Source: Lachnospiraceae bacterium A2
Lineage (GTDB): Bacteria > Bacillota > Clostridia > Lachnospirales > Lachnospiraceae
Direction: 5' to 3'
Length of the DNA: 64,000 bases
Assembly: GCA_000403315.2 (NCBI GenBank)
Contig: KE159640.1
Span: 134,790 to 198,789, forward strand
Made by a program: the position numbers and the translations under genes. The notes beneath the pieces are model-generated. The model was not told the origin of the DNA. It searched no databases and worked only from the letters and a program-made list of their open reading frames with translations. Positions 25,050 to 33,306 of this stretch are shown here, in pieces. Positions within the stretch are counted from its first letter, which is position 1, and each line of letters starts with the position of its first letter.

Positions 25050-26024
25050 ATGGATGTAGGAGTGGTTTGCGTACCGGCTGCGTTCCTTTATGAAAATTCA
25101 GAAACAATGTGTATTTCAGATGAAGTTTTGTCAGGATGGCCTGTGGAGGTTCTAAGGCGATACGGGAATTTTTTTGAAATCGTGACCCACTATGGATACC
25201 GGGGATGGATAGCTGGCTCCGCCCTCCGAAAAATTTTGCCAGAGGAATATGCCTGGTGGGGATTTTGGGGCAGCAGGGCTAAAGCTTCAGGGAACTGCTA
25301 TGTCCCGGATGGGGAACACCTGGAGCCTGCTATCCTCTGCAAAGGGGTTACGGATATCTTAAAAGAGCCAAAGGTGCAGGCCTGTATCCTGTGCACGCTC
25401 TTTCTGGGAAGCACAGTAACGGCTGTAGGGAACCCACAGGAAGGATGGCAGAAAGTAAAGACGGCAGGAGGAATTTGCGGGTTCGTGCCTTCCTGCTCCT
25501 TGCTGCGCCTTGGGGATCTGGAACAAGTGAAAATTTCCGGGGAAGCTTTTGGGTACCTTTCCTTCCACTCCCCCCTGTGCCAAAGAGCCCTGCAAAAACT
25601 AGCTACGGAACCCATGCCGCAAATGGAATCCCAGCTTCGTTCTGCTATCTTAACTTATGCAATATCTTTCCTCGGAACCCAATACCGCTGGGGTGGGAAA
25701 AGCCATGCTGGGATTGACTGTTCTGGCCTTGCATTTATGAGTTATTATATGTGCGGCATCCAGATTTACCGGGATGCTGCCATTGTGGGGGGATTCCCTG
25801 TCCGGGAAATACCATGTTCCAAGATTAAGCCCGCAGACCTTCTGTACTTTCCTGGGCATATGGCCCTTTATCTGGGGGATGGGCGCTATATCCATGCCAC
25901 AGGGAATCCAGCCAGCTTTGGCTGTACCATCAATAGCTTACATGACAAAGCGCCAGATTACAGGAAAGACCTGGCAGAAAATTTGTCTGCTGCAGGAAGT
26001 GTCTTTCCCAGCCCCTGCCTATAA
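25050..26024 (+). CDS. SH3-domain / NlpC-P60 peptidase
   Basis: 324 residues. Two SH3b-like domains (about 1-70 and 100-170) precede a C40-family cysteine peptidase domain (about 205-315): GIDCSGLAFMSYYMCG with the catalytic Cys, GHMALYLGDGRYIHATG with the His, PADLLYF before it. Such enzymes (YkfC-like) cleave gamma-D-glutamyl-diamino acid bonds of peptidoglycan stem peptides. No signal peptide is seen, so it may act on imported muropeptides, in keeping with the adjacent dipeptidase. ATG 25050 is chosen because GGGGGAG lies 6 nt upstream. Confidence 0.85.
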   Translation: MDVGVVCVPAAFLYENSETMCISDEVLSGWPVEVLRRYGNFFEIVTHYGYRGWIAGSALRKILPEEYAWWGFWGSRAKASGNCYVPDGEHLEPAILCKGVTDILKEPKVQACILCTLFLGSTVTAVGNPQEGWQKVKTAGGICGFVPSCSLLRLGDLEQVKISGEAFGYLSFHSPLCQRALQKLATEPMPQMESQLRSAILTYAISFLGTQYRWGGKSHAGIDCSGLAFMSYYMCGIQIYRDAAIVGGFPVREIPCSKIKPADLLYFPGHMALYLGDGRYIHATGNPASFGCTINSLHDKAPDYRKDLAENLSAAGSVFPSPCL

Positions 26025-26211
26025 AACGTGATTGAAAAATATTTTCTGCCTTCGTGCCTTTCCTGCGGCGCCCCATTGCTGTCCTTAGCCGTTTTCCAGA
26101 AAAAAATTTTTCTTAAAAGATTATAAAATGAATTGGCTTTCCACTGCCGCCATGGTAGCATCACTCTACTAATTTTAATTTTTACAATTCTGGTAAATTC
26201 TCATTATTTCC

Positions 26212-26466
26212 CCAAAACAGCTGGAACAGATTTACCGGGAGGCAGCAAGCTTACGCAGGAACCCAGAGGAGGTGTTGGGAATGTATTCAGAAGCATTGCG
26301 GATATTGGACAGAAATACCGTATGTCATATGATTGAGGAACAAAATAAAAGAGAACTGGAGCAAAGCCAGAACACGATACAAGAACAGAAACAGCGTCTT
26401 TTGGAACAGGACACCATTGAAGCATTAAAGCGGCAGCTAGAACAATTACAGCAAGGAAACCACTAA
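26212..26466 (+). pseudogene. 3' remnant of a PD-(D/E)XK (Rpn-type) transposase-family gene
   Basis: The reading PKQLEQIYREAASLRRNPEEV, then LGMYSEALRILDRNTVCHMI and a Gln/Glu-rich coiled coil to LEQLQQGNH matches the C-terminal end of Rpn/PD-(D/E)XK-family proteins. The nuclease domain is absent; upstream sequence has no continuation. Elsewhere in the 680-bp interval 26025-26704 I see no gene. Confidence 0.6.
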
Positions 26467-26704
26467 TGCCCTGCCTGAAACCCTTTTGACGCCCTAATCC
26501 TATGAAAAAAAGCTGATGCAAAATACAGGGTTCCTACAGCAACAGCAAGAATACACGGAATACCTGTACCTTATGCCGTAGATACCCCTTATTTTACATC
26601 AGCCCTATTTCCATAATCGGAACTTACAGTTCCCATAAACCCTGCAGCACAAGGTATGGGGGCAAATCCCCATACAAACAGGGCATCTGCAATAAAAGCT
26701 CCTA

Positions 26705-27631
26705 CTACCCAAACAGCGGCGTAGAAAAATACCGTTCCGCCGTATCCGGCAGTATTGTTACCACTGTCTTACCGGCGCCCAGCTTCTTCGCCAGTTTCAA
26801 CGCCGCCGCTACATTTGTCCCGCTGGATATCCCACACATAATCCCTTCTTCTGCCGCCAGACGCTTAGAAGTAGAAAGGGCTTCCTCATCCGTGATAATG
26901 CAGACGCCATCGTAAATCTGCTGGTTTAAGATTTCTGGAATTAACCCATCACCAATGCCCATCTGCAAATGGGTCCCAATAGAACCGCCGGAAAGGATTG
27001 CCGCATGTTCCGGCTCTACTGCCCAGATTTCCATGTCAGGATTTTTTTCCTTTATGGTTTCCCCTACGCCCGTAATGGTACCTCCTGTGCCAATCCCGGA
27101 GCAGAACCCATGGATTGGCCCATCCACCTGGCTTAAAATCTCAATCCCCGTCTGGGAACGGTGCACTGCTGGGTTGGCAGGATTCTCAAACTGCTGGGGC
27201 ACAAATACCCGCGGGTCATTTTTTGCCATGGTAAGGGCTGTCTGCAGGCACTCCTCAATGCAAGCGCCAATATTCCCTGCATCATGGATTAAAATAACCT
27301 CCGCGCCATAATGTTCCACCAGCTTGCGCCGCTCCTCACTGACAGAATCCGGCATAATAATTTTCGTCTGGTAGCCCCGGACAGCCCCAACCAATGCAAG
27401 GCCAATGCCCTGGTTCCCGCTGGTAGGCTCTACAATAATGGTATCCTCCCGGATCAGGCCTTTCTCCTCTGCATCCTTTATCATATTATAAGCCGTCCTT
27501 GTCTTAATGGAACCCCCTACGTTCAGCCCCTCGAACTTCACCAGTACCCGGGCGCTGTCTGGGTCCGCCATATGGTTCAGGCGGATTAAGGGCGTATTCC
27601 CCATTGCTTCTAATATATTCTCATAAACCAT
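26705..27631 (-). CDS. Cysteine synthase family PLP enzyme
   Basis: 308 residues, fold type II PLP enzyme of the CysK/CysM family, which makes cysteine from O-acetylserine and sulfide. Seen: ILEAMGNTPLIRLNHM, the PLP-lysine stretch VGGSIKTRTAYNMI (K in place of the usual SVKDR context), EPTSGNQGIGLALVGA (usually TSGNTG), GTGGTITGVG (phosphate cup) and SSGTNVAAA. The two deviating motifs leave room for a different amino-acid donor. ATG 27631 follows AAAGGATTTGAGG. A promoter with an operator-like palindrome is at 27680-27708. Confidence 0.88.
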   Translation of the reverse strand: MVYENILEAMGNTPLIRLNHMADPDSARVLVKFEGLNVGGSIKTRTAYNMIKDAEEKGLIREDTIIVEPTSGNQGIGLALVGAVRGYQTKIIMPDSVSEERRKLVEHYGAEVILIHDAGNIGACIEECLQTALTMAKNDPRVFVPQQFENPANPAVHRSQTGIEILSQVDGPIHGFCSGIGTGGTITGVGETIKEKNPDMEIWAVEPEHAAILSGGSIGTHLQMGIGDGLIPEILNQQIYDGVCIITDEEALSTSKRLAAEEGIMCGISSGTNVAAALKLAKKLGAGKTVVTILPDTAERYFSTPLFG

Positions 27632-27679
27632 AACCTCAAATCCTTTCTGTATCCGTACCGAAACGGAAATACCTTTCAA

Positions 27680-27708
27680 ATTATAATATGTATTTCTTGG
27701 AAATACAA
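27680..27708 (-). promoter_or_regulatory. cysK-type gene promoter with palindromic operator
   Basis: Minus-strand TTGTAT, 17 nt, TATAAT. The spacer and -35 box are covered by the palindrome GTATTTC-TTG-GAAATAC (27690-27706). A repressor bound there would block polymerase; a cysteine-responsive Rrf2-type repressor is one guess. Confidence 0.65.
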
Positions 27709-27719
27709 CAACCATTCCA

Positions 27720-27748
27720 TTGATTTTTAAGATTATTTCCCCTATACT
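27720..27748 (+). promoter_or_regulatory. Promoter of the AAA ATPase gene
   Basis: TTGATT, 17 nt, TATACT on the plus strand, about 70 bp upstream of the ATG at 27818 and divergent from the cysteine synthase promoter. Confidence 0.6.
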
Positions 27749-27817
27749 ATATTCAGGCAGAACATAACACGCCCCATCGCCGCCTGCTTTTCAGGACGGC
27801 AAAAGAAAGGCAAACCC

Positions 27818-28561
27818 ATGAATGATAAATTTATAAGAAGCTTACAAATTGACTGGAACAAAATCAGCGAAAATTCATATCTGGCGCACGGCATCCCTGC
27901 CCTGCGCCAGATAAACTTTCTGGAATTCCCGGAAAATATTACGATTTTCGTAGGCGAAAACGGTTCAGGGAAATCCACCCTGTTAGAAGCCATTGCAGTT
28001 GCCTATGGGTTTAACCCAGAGGGCGGGACTTTAAATTACCGTTTCAGCACCTTTGACGATGTTTCTGAATTAAACCAGGGCATCACCCTCACCAAAGGTT
28101 ACCGCCGTGCCGCGTCCAATTACTTTTTCCGTGCAGAAAGCTTTTTTAACGTGGCAACCAAAGCAGAGGAATACCGGGGCTATACGCCAAAAGAGATCTA
28201 CTACGCCCGCTATGGGGGAAAATCCCTCCATGAGCACTCCCATGGGGAAAGCTTTCTGGCTTATTTCCAGTCCTTTGAAGATGCGGGGCTATACCTGATG
28301 GACGAGCCGGAAGCAGCGCTGTCCCCACAGCGGCAGCTCAGCCTGTTCCTGCAAATCAGCAAAATGGCAAAAGCCGGCTCCCAGTTCTTTTTGGCTTCCC
28401 ATTCACCTATCCTGCTTGGGATTCCTGATGCTTATATACTCTCATTTGACAATGGGGAACTGAAATGCTGCGATTACAAAGATACAGAAAGCTATCAAAT
28501 CATGGAAATGTTTATCAACCACAGGGATGTGCTGGTTGGACGGTTGTTAGACGAACCATAA
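27818..28561 (+). CDS. AAA-family ATPase (ABC/SMC-type P-loop protein)
   Basis: Cytosolic ATPase, 247 residues. FPENITIFVGENGSGKSTLLEAIA near 40-60 is a Walker A in the SMC/RecF-type context, SHGESFLAYFQS (about 140-152) is signature-like, LYLMDEPEAALSPQRQ is Walker B with D-loop, and LASHSPILLGIPDAYIL the H-loop. Such stand-alone ATPases occur widely in Firmicutes and some belong to defence modules, but no partner gene is here, so function is open. ATG 27818 follows AAAGGCAAACCC. Confidence 0.85.
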   Translation: MNDKFIRSLQIDWNKISENSYLAHGIPALRQINFLEFPENITIFVGENGSGKSTLLEAIAVAYGFNPEGGTLNYRFSTFDDVSELNQGITLTKGYRRAASNYFFRAESFFNVATKAEEYRGYTPKEIYYARYGGKSLHEHSHGESFLAYFQSFEDAGLYLMDEPEAALSPQRQLSLFLQISKMAKAGSQFFLASHSPILLGIPDAYILSFDNGELKCCDYKDTESYQIMEMFINHRDVLVGRLLDEP

Positions 28562-28567
28562 AAAGAG

Positions 28568-28641
28568 TTGCGGGGGCAGGATTTGAACCTGCGGCCTTCG
28601 GGTTATGAGCCCGACGAGCTTCCAGACTGCTCCACCCCGCG
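28568..28641 (-). tRNA. Initiator tRNA-fMet (CAU)
   Basis: Cloverleaf with anticodon CAU in GGGCTCATAACCC. Three G-C pairs in the anticodon stem and the mismatched first acceptor pair (C1 opposite A72, stem CGCGGGG/CCCCGCA) mark the initiator. T-arm GCAGGTTCAAATCCTGC. The 3' CCA is not encoded. It is 7 bp past the convergent ATPase gene. Confidence 0.95.
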
Positions 28642-28715
28642 CTGATATGCTTATTATATTCCATTATCTGGCAAATGTCAATTCATTTCTAAGACTTTTT
28701 TCCTACTTTGATCCA

Positions 28716-28780
28716 GATGTTACTGTATTGGCCTGTAGCCGTGCAGCACAGTACACGGCTCAGGAGCGAACAGTAACATC
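28716..28780. repeat. 65-bp palindromic intergenic element
   Basis: GATGTTACTGT pairs exactly with ACAGTAACATC at the other end, and GCCGTG with CACGGC inside, giving a two-step hairpin. The rest of the gap 28642-29008 ends with a MITE-end fragment (CACGCTCTAG near 29003). No gene is visible. Confidence 0.65.
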
Positions 28781-29008
28781 CCGCTGCCGGAACATGGTAT
28801 CAGAAATATTCTTGGCATACTGCTGCCCTGAAATATAGTATACGCAGTTTTTTTCTTCTTATGCATCTGTCCTTTTTTAATATAGGAACTATTACTCCGG
28901 CGGCAGTCGCCAAATGCCTGCAGGCAGCCACTTGGCTCATTGCCCGCGGGAATAAAAATATATGAAAATGCTTTGTAACAGGACGCTAAACGCATTTTCA
29001 GGCACGCT

Positions 29009-30250
29009 CTAGCGGATCTGATGGTTTTTAAAACTGCGGTAAATCCAAAAAGCAAGAACAGGGAACAGGCACAAATAGGCTACCGGAACCCATTGGAAAA
29101 AGTAAAAATAATGCCCTCCCACCGAAAGCAACTGATGGGCTGCCACGCTCCCTGGGTAAAACATGGCAGTTGGAAGGCTGCATACCAGCAGAAACAGCCA
29201 GCGGCTGCCCCCAGCAAGCTGCACCAGATAAATTGGCGCAAACACAAATACAAAGCTAAGGATAATAGCGCCAAACGGCGATTTCATTTTCGCAGACAGG
29301 AACATCACCACCATGGCCGTCATTACAGCCGCTAACACACAACAGAAAAGTGTAATCAGCAAAAATTCAAGCATATTTACGGGAAGGTTCAAGAGAAACC
29401 CATCCGTGCACACCTGTATGGGGAGGTTCCAGCCGCTTAAGCCGTAAATGGCCTGAATTTCCAGCAAAAACACCAAGGTAAATCCAATGGAGCTAAAGCA
29501 TGCAAAGGAACTGCCAGCCAAAAGCTTCGCCCAAATCAGCTTATTTTTCCCAAAGCGTGTGGACAGCACCAGCGCATCCATATGGGAAGTGTGCTCCCCT
29601 GCAAACATGGGGGCGAGGATAATTGCCACTGCAAAGGCAATAAAAATAAAATTTGGCGTCTGCATCTGGAAAAAATTATGATACCCGGCCATATTCCCAT
29701 AAGCGTAAGGCTCTTTTATTCTTGCATTTTCTTCTTTGTGGAAAGCAATTTCCCCTTCGCTTAATTCTTCTAACCTGAAAATCAAATCCATCATGCGTTC
29801 CCGTAAGGCATAAAAATTTGTCCCATCAATTTTTTCCCCGGCAAAGCCGCCCAGGCGGTTTTCCATCATTGCAAGCAGCATGGAAAGGTTTTCGTAAGGG
29901 GCATAGGCTTCATAATACTTGTTCCAATAAGCTGCCCAGCCCCCTTCCGGCGCATCGTTGGAAAAAAAACCATCCTCCCTTTGGTAAAATGCGTCCTGCG
30001 TTTCCTGCATTTTTTGGAAAAACTGGCCATTGAGCTCCTGGATTTCTAAATGCTCCAAGGCCTTCCGTTCCTGTTTTGCCATATGGTAATGGGTATCCAC
30101 CTTTTCCCCCTCCATATAAAAATCCCCAATGGCGCCGCCAAGCCCGCTGAATAATGTCCACAGCAGCACCAGCGCCAACACAATCCATGTAGACCGTCTT
30201 TTAAAAATTTTCCGGTATTCATATCCTGCTAACTGCAGCACTTCTCCCAT
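29009..30250 (-). CDS. ABC-2 type transporter permease
   Basis: 413 residues. One helix near residues 22-45, a long external loop (about 45-195) and five more helices from 205 to the end (FIFIAFAVAIILAPMFAGEHTS is a typical ABC-2 signature region; SFVFVFAPIYLVQLAGG). It pairs with the ATPase gene 45 bp upstream. Transport direction is probably export; substrate unknown. Confidence 0.8.
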   Translation of the reverse strand: MGEVLQLAGYEYRKIFKRRSTWIVLALVLLWTLFSGLGGAIGDFYMEGEKVDTHYHMAKQERKALEHLEIQELNGQFFQKMQETQDAFYQREDGFFSNDAPEGGWAAYWNKYYEAYAPYENLSMLLAMMENRLGGFAGEKIDGTNFYALRERMMDLIFRLEELSEGEIAFHKEENARIKEPYAYGNMAGYHNFFQMQTPNFIFIAFAVAIILAPMFAGEHTSHMDALVLSTRFGKNKLIWAKLLAGSSFACFSSIGFTLVFLLEIQAIYGLSGWNLPIQVCTDGFLLNLPVNMLEFLLITLFCCVLAAVMTAMVVMFLSAKMKSPFGAIILSFVFVFAPIYLVQLAGGSRWLFLLVCSLPTAMFYPGSVAAHQLLSVGGHYFYFFQWVPVAYLCLFPVLAFWIYRSFKNHQIR

Positions 30251-30295
30251 CTCCCAAAACTCCTTTCTGCTGGTTTACTATGGGGATTGGTTTCC

Positions 30296-31162
30296 TCACA
30301 TCTGCCCTTCCCCGCTGAAATAATATAAGTACAAATCCTCCAATGTTGCCGCTGCCTGCACGGCATGTTCCGCAGGCTTCTCCCCGCATACCAGGCGCAG
30401 GAATGTGCCCTCTTTTTCCTCCCGGACGTTTAAGGCAGGGTATTGCCCCATAAGGCGCTCTGCGGCATGGCTGTCCACAGTACATTCCCAGACCTTCCCT
30501 TCAATGGCCTGGATAATTTCCTCCAGGCTGCCCTTATGGATAATCGCGCCGTCCTTCATCAGCAGGATCACGTCCGCAATATGCTCCACATCCGATACAA
30601 TATGGGTGGAAAGCAGCACAATCCTGTCATTTCCAAGCTTGGAAACTATATTCCGGAATTTTACCCGCTCCTTTGGGTCCAGACCTGCGGTGGGTTCGTC
30701 CAGCACAAGGACTTCCGGGTTATTAAGCAGTGACTGGGCAATACCCAGCCGCTGCTTCATGCCGCCGGAAAAGGTTTTGATTTTCTTTTTTGCCACATGG
30801 GATAAACCTGCCAGTTCCAAGAGCTCCCGTGACTTCTCACTTGCCCTCTTTTTTGGCATCCCCTTTAAGGAGCCTAGATACATCAGGAAATCCATGGCGG
30901 AAAAATCCGGATAATATCCAAACTGCTGCGGCAGGTAACCGAGGATGTCCCGGTAAGCTTCTTCCTCCACTTTGGTTCCGTTATAAAGGATTTCCCCGCT
31001 GTCCGGCCTTAAGACCCCGCACATCAGCCGCATCAGCGTGGTCTTTCCCGCCCCGTTTGCCCCAAGCAGCCCGTAAACCCCCTGAGTTAGGGAAAGGGAT
31101 ACCCGGTCTACCGCAATTTTTTCTTTGTACTGCTTCGTTACCCTGTCAAAAATAAGTTCCAT
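30296..31162 (-). CDS. ABC transporter ATP-binding protein
   Basis: 288 residues. Complete motor: Walker A GANGAGKTTLM near 40, Q-loop YLPQQFGYYPD, signature TFSGGMKQRLG near 140, Walker B VLVLDEPTAGLDP and switch LLSTHIVSDVEH, then a C-terminal extension. The type fits ABC-2 exporters. ATG 31162 is chosen because GGAGG lies 7-8 nt upstream; another ATG two codons before is too close to it. The start overlaps the end of the preceding membrane protein gene. Confidence 0.92.
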   Translation of the reverse strand: MELIFDRVTKQYKEKIAVDRVSLSLTQGVYGLLGANGAGKTTLMRLMCGVLRPDSGEILYNGTKVEEEAYRDILGYLPQQFGYYPDFSAMDFLMYLGSLKGMPKKRASEKSRELLELAGLSHVAKKKIKTFSGGMKQRLGIAQSLLNNPEVLVLDEPTAGLDPKERVKFRNIVSKLGNDRIVLLSTHIVSDVEHIADVILLMKDGAIIHKGSLEEIIQAIEGKVWECTVDSHAAERLMGQYPALNVREEKEGTFLRLVCGEKPAEHAVQAAATLEDLYLYYFSGEGQM

Positions 31163-31899
31163 TTCCATTCCTCCAATCCTTTGGATGCGCAGCAGATGCG
31201 CCATACTTGGTTTCCCATAGCCGCTGCAAAAACAACCAGGGCAGCAAGCCAAAGGTAAAAAGTCCCATTTCCATAAATTTGCTGCCAAAACTGCCTGCCG
31301 GCAAGGGAAGGCGCACAAAGGAACATGGCAAACGCTGCGCAGCACCATATGCCCTCCCGCCCCTTCACATATTTTTCAATCTGGAAGGCAATGGCGCAGG
31401 TGCCAACCCACGGCACTAATAAGTACACTGCCGCCCGTAAACTGCTGAAACCGCCTTCCTGCACAATCCATGGAACCCCTAAGAGCATCAGTAAGATATC
31501 CGCACCTCCCAGAATGCCCATCCTCACCAGAAGCACTTGGGGCAGGTTATATTTTGCCGCTATCTCCAGTTCCGCCATGCCATACACGCTGGAACGGAAA
31601 GTTTCCGTCACTGCCAATACGGCCAAAACCGGCATAGCTGCAGACAGGCAGGACAGCATCCAAAACCCGCTGGATTCCTGCCCGAAATTCCGTCCGGCCA
31701 ACAAAGCCAACGCGACTGCCAGCAGGGACAGTGCCCATGTCCATTTGCGGATATAGCTTACCTGCACCCCCACCATTTCTATCCTTTTGGCCTTGGGATA
31801 TGGGAAACCCCTTAAAAACTCCTCTTTCCCCTGAGGGGGCGGCGCCGGGAAAGCCTGCTGCATCTCTTTTTTTAACTGATATTTGAAAAGCCTTGGCAT
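31138..31899 (-). CDS. Six-helix membrane protein of the sigma/ABC operon
   Basis: 253 residues. A cytoplasmic N-terminus of about 45 residues (LFKYQLKKEMQQAFPAPPPQ, then RGFPYPKAKRIE) is followed by about six transmembrane helices (from WTWALSLLAVALALLAG to YLWLAALVVFAAAM). Lying between an ECF sigma gene and an ABC pair, it could be a membrane anti-sigma factor or a second permease subunit. I see no zinc-binding anti-sigma motif. ATG 31899 follows GGAGGGAACTAAC. Confidence 0.6.
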   Translation of the reverse strand: MPRLFKYQLKKEMQQAFPAPPPQGKEEFLRGFPYPKAKRIEMVGVQVSYIRKWTWALSLLAVALALLAGRNFGQESSGFWMLSCLSAAMPVLAVLAVTETFRSSVYGMAELEIAAKYNLPQVLLVRMGILGGADILLMLLGVPWIVQEGGFSSLRAAVYLLVPWVGTCAIAFQIEKYVKGREGIWCCAAFAMFLCAPSLAGRQFWQQIYGNGTFYLWLAALVVFAAAMGNQVWRICCASKGLEEWKWNLFLTG

Positions 31900-31961
31900 G
31901 TTAGTTCCCTCCTATTTCTCCATGAAAATACAACACCTACCCTGAAATGAAATCTGCAGGC

Positions 31962-32450
31962 TTACGCCAGCAGCCGTTTCAGCCTGCGCAGCGCCTCTTT
32001 TTCCATCCGGTATGCGCTGCTGCGGGACATTCCGGTTATCTTTAAGATTTCTTTTACAGAAAGCCCATTGACATAGCGGAGCACCACTAATTCCTGCATT
32101 TCCACAGGAAGCTGCTCTAATGCCTTCTGCAGATGGAGAGCTGTTTCTACCTGCTCCATAGGGCTTTCCGATAATTTTTCTTCCAGTTCCCGACTTTTGG
32201 CAAAGCCGCCTTCTGCGGCCTCCCCAAGCAGCTCCTCATCCCGCCGTGGGTTCCGGTAATAATCCACGCACAAGTTCCGGGCAATAGTATAAAGGTAGGC
32301 TAACTGCTTGCCCCGGCTGATATACGGAGTATGGGAAAAATACCGAAGGAAGGTTTCCTGAGCCAGGTCTTCTGCTGCGCAGCGGTCGTTTACTTTAAAA
32401 TAACAGTAACGGTAAATTTTATCATACTGTTCACTGAGGTCTAAGGACAC
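31962..32450 (-). CDS. ECF-type RNA polymerase sigma factor
   Basis: 162 residues, sigma-70 group 4. Region 2 shows YDKIYRYCYFKVNDRCAAEDLAQETFLRYF and region 4 MQELVVLRYVNGLSVKEILK followed by SRSSAYRMEKEALRRLK. I place the start at GTG 32450 because AAAGGAGG lies 7 nt upstream; a longer TTG start would put the ribosome site inside the gene. It heads the operon with the membrane protein and ABC transporter and probably controls it. Confidence 0.9.
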   Translation of the reverse strand: MSLDLSEQYDKIYRYCYFKVNDRCAAEDLAQETFLRYFSHTPYISRGKQLAYLYTIARNLCVDYYRNPRRDEELLGEAAEGGFAKSRELEEKLSESPMEQVETALHLQKALEQLPVEMQELVVLRYVNGLSVKEILKITGMSRSSAYRMEKEALRRLKRLLA

Positions 32451-32517
32451 GCAAAAACCTCCTTTCAAAATGTTTAACGTCTGGGACAGGCAGAATGTGC
32501 CAAAAAGATAGAAATGA

Positions 32518-32770
32518 AACCAAAGAATCCTGCGCAGAGGTCTTTCCTATAGAAGAGCAAAGTGGGCAAGCCCACTTCAGCTCCCCTACCCCCTCACTCA
32601 TGAGGGGCTTGGTGTCTACACTCCGTTTCGGTCCGTTCTGAACACGCTCTAGCGCTTAGAACCTTTGCTGCGCCGAGTGCGGTCACGCAATGACATCTTC
32701 TATTCGCACGGGTACCCTCGCTTCGCTGGGGCAGACCCGCCGCAGTGCGATAAAAGCTTTTTGTACTGTA
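32518..32770. repeat. Mosaic of repeat fragments
   Basis: The 384-bp gap 32451-32834 is a patchwork: AATCCTGC and AGGTCTTTCCTATAGAA pieces of the 1255/8587 repeat, a MITE end (GAACACGCTCTAG near 32640), and CAGACCCGCCGCAGTGCGATAAAAGCTTTTT, again from the 1255-type repeat. Nested insertions with later rearrangement are likely. No gene is evident. Confidence 0.65.
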
Positions 32771-32834
32771 TCTCATTATTCCATAAATATGTGTAGCTTT
32801 AAGCCGTCCTCTTTGTAACTACATGCTCCCCTTT

Positions 32835-33305
32835 TTACTCCTTTTCCTCCCCGGCCGGGACAATTGCAATTTCTGTATCCCCCTTTTCGGCACATTCCAG
32901 TACCGCAGCAGCCAGCTTATGGAAATTCTCCCCGGAATGGGATGCCCCGGCCATCATGTCAATCTCATCTGTACCCTGCTTTGCAAGGAATTCTGACGCA
33001 TAGTAACGGGTATACTGGTTGGGGTAAGTGCCCGACACAGGGTTCATCTGCTTCATATAAGCATTGTCCCAGGCCTTAATGAAACCACTTTCATTCTTAG
33101 CATTAAATTCCACGCTTACAATTTTATTGTCCATTACGCAGATGGTAACATATTCCTTCCATCCAAAATCATATTCTTCCATCATCGCCGTATAATATCC
33201 GTCTTTCCACTTTGCCTTCGCCTGCTGGCTACTGCAGCCGGAAACCAGCAGACAGGCCAACATGCAGCAAATGGCTGACATAAGCTTTAATTTCTTTTCT
33301 CCCAT
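32835..33305 (-). CDS. FMN-binding domain lipoprotein
   Basis: 156 residues. Lipobox LLVSGCSSQ gives a surface lipoprotein. The rest is one FMN-binding domain (WKDGYYTAMMEEYDFGWKEYVTICVMDNKIVSVEFNA... and DEIDMMAGASHSGENF, where a Thr or Ser near SHS often binds FMN covalently). Such domains occur in Rnf/Nqr and extracellular electron transfer chains. Its start is one base beyond the chemoreceptor stop, with its ribosome site inside the receptor gene. Confidence 0.85.
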   Translation of the reverse strand: MGEKKLKLMSAICCMLACLLVSGCSSQQAKAKWKDGYYTAMMEEYDFGWKEYVTICVMDNKIVSVEFNAKNESGFIKAWDNAYMKQMNPVSGTYPNQYTRYYASEFLAKQGTDEIDMMAGASHSGENFHKLAAAVLECAEKGDTEIAIVPAGEEKE

Positions 33306-33306
33306 C

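Noticed and set aside
32594..32776. Short minus-strand frame in the sigma/FMN gap
   Set aside because: It is made entirely of repeat fragments.
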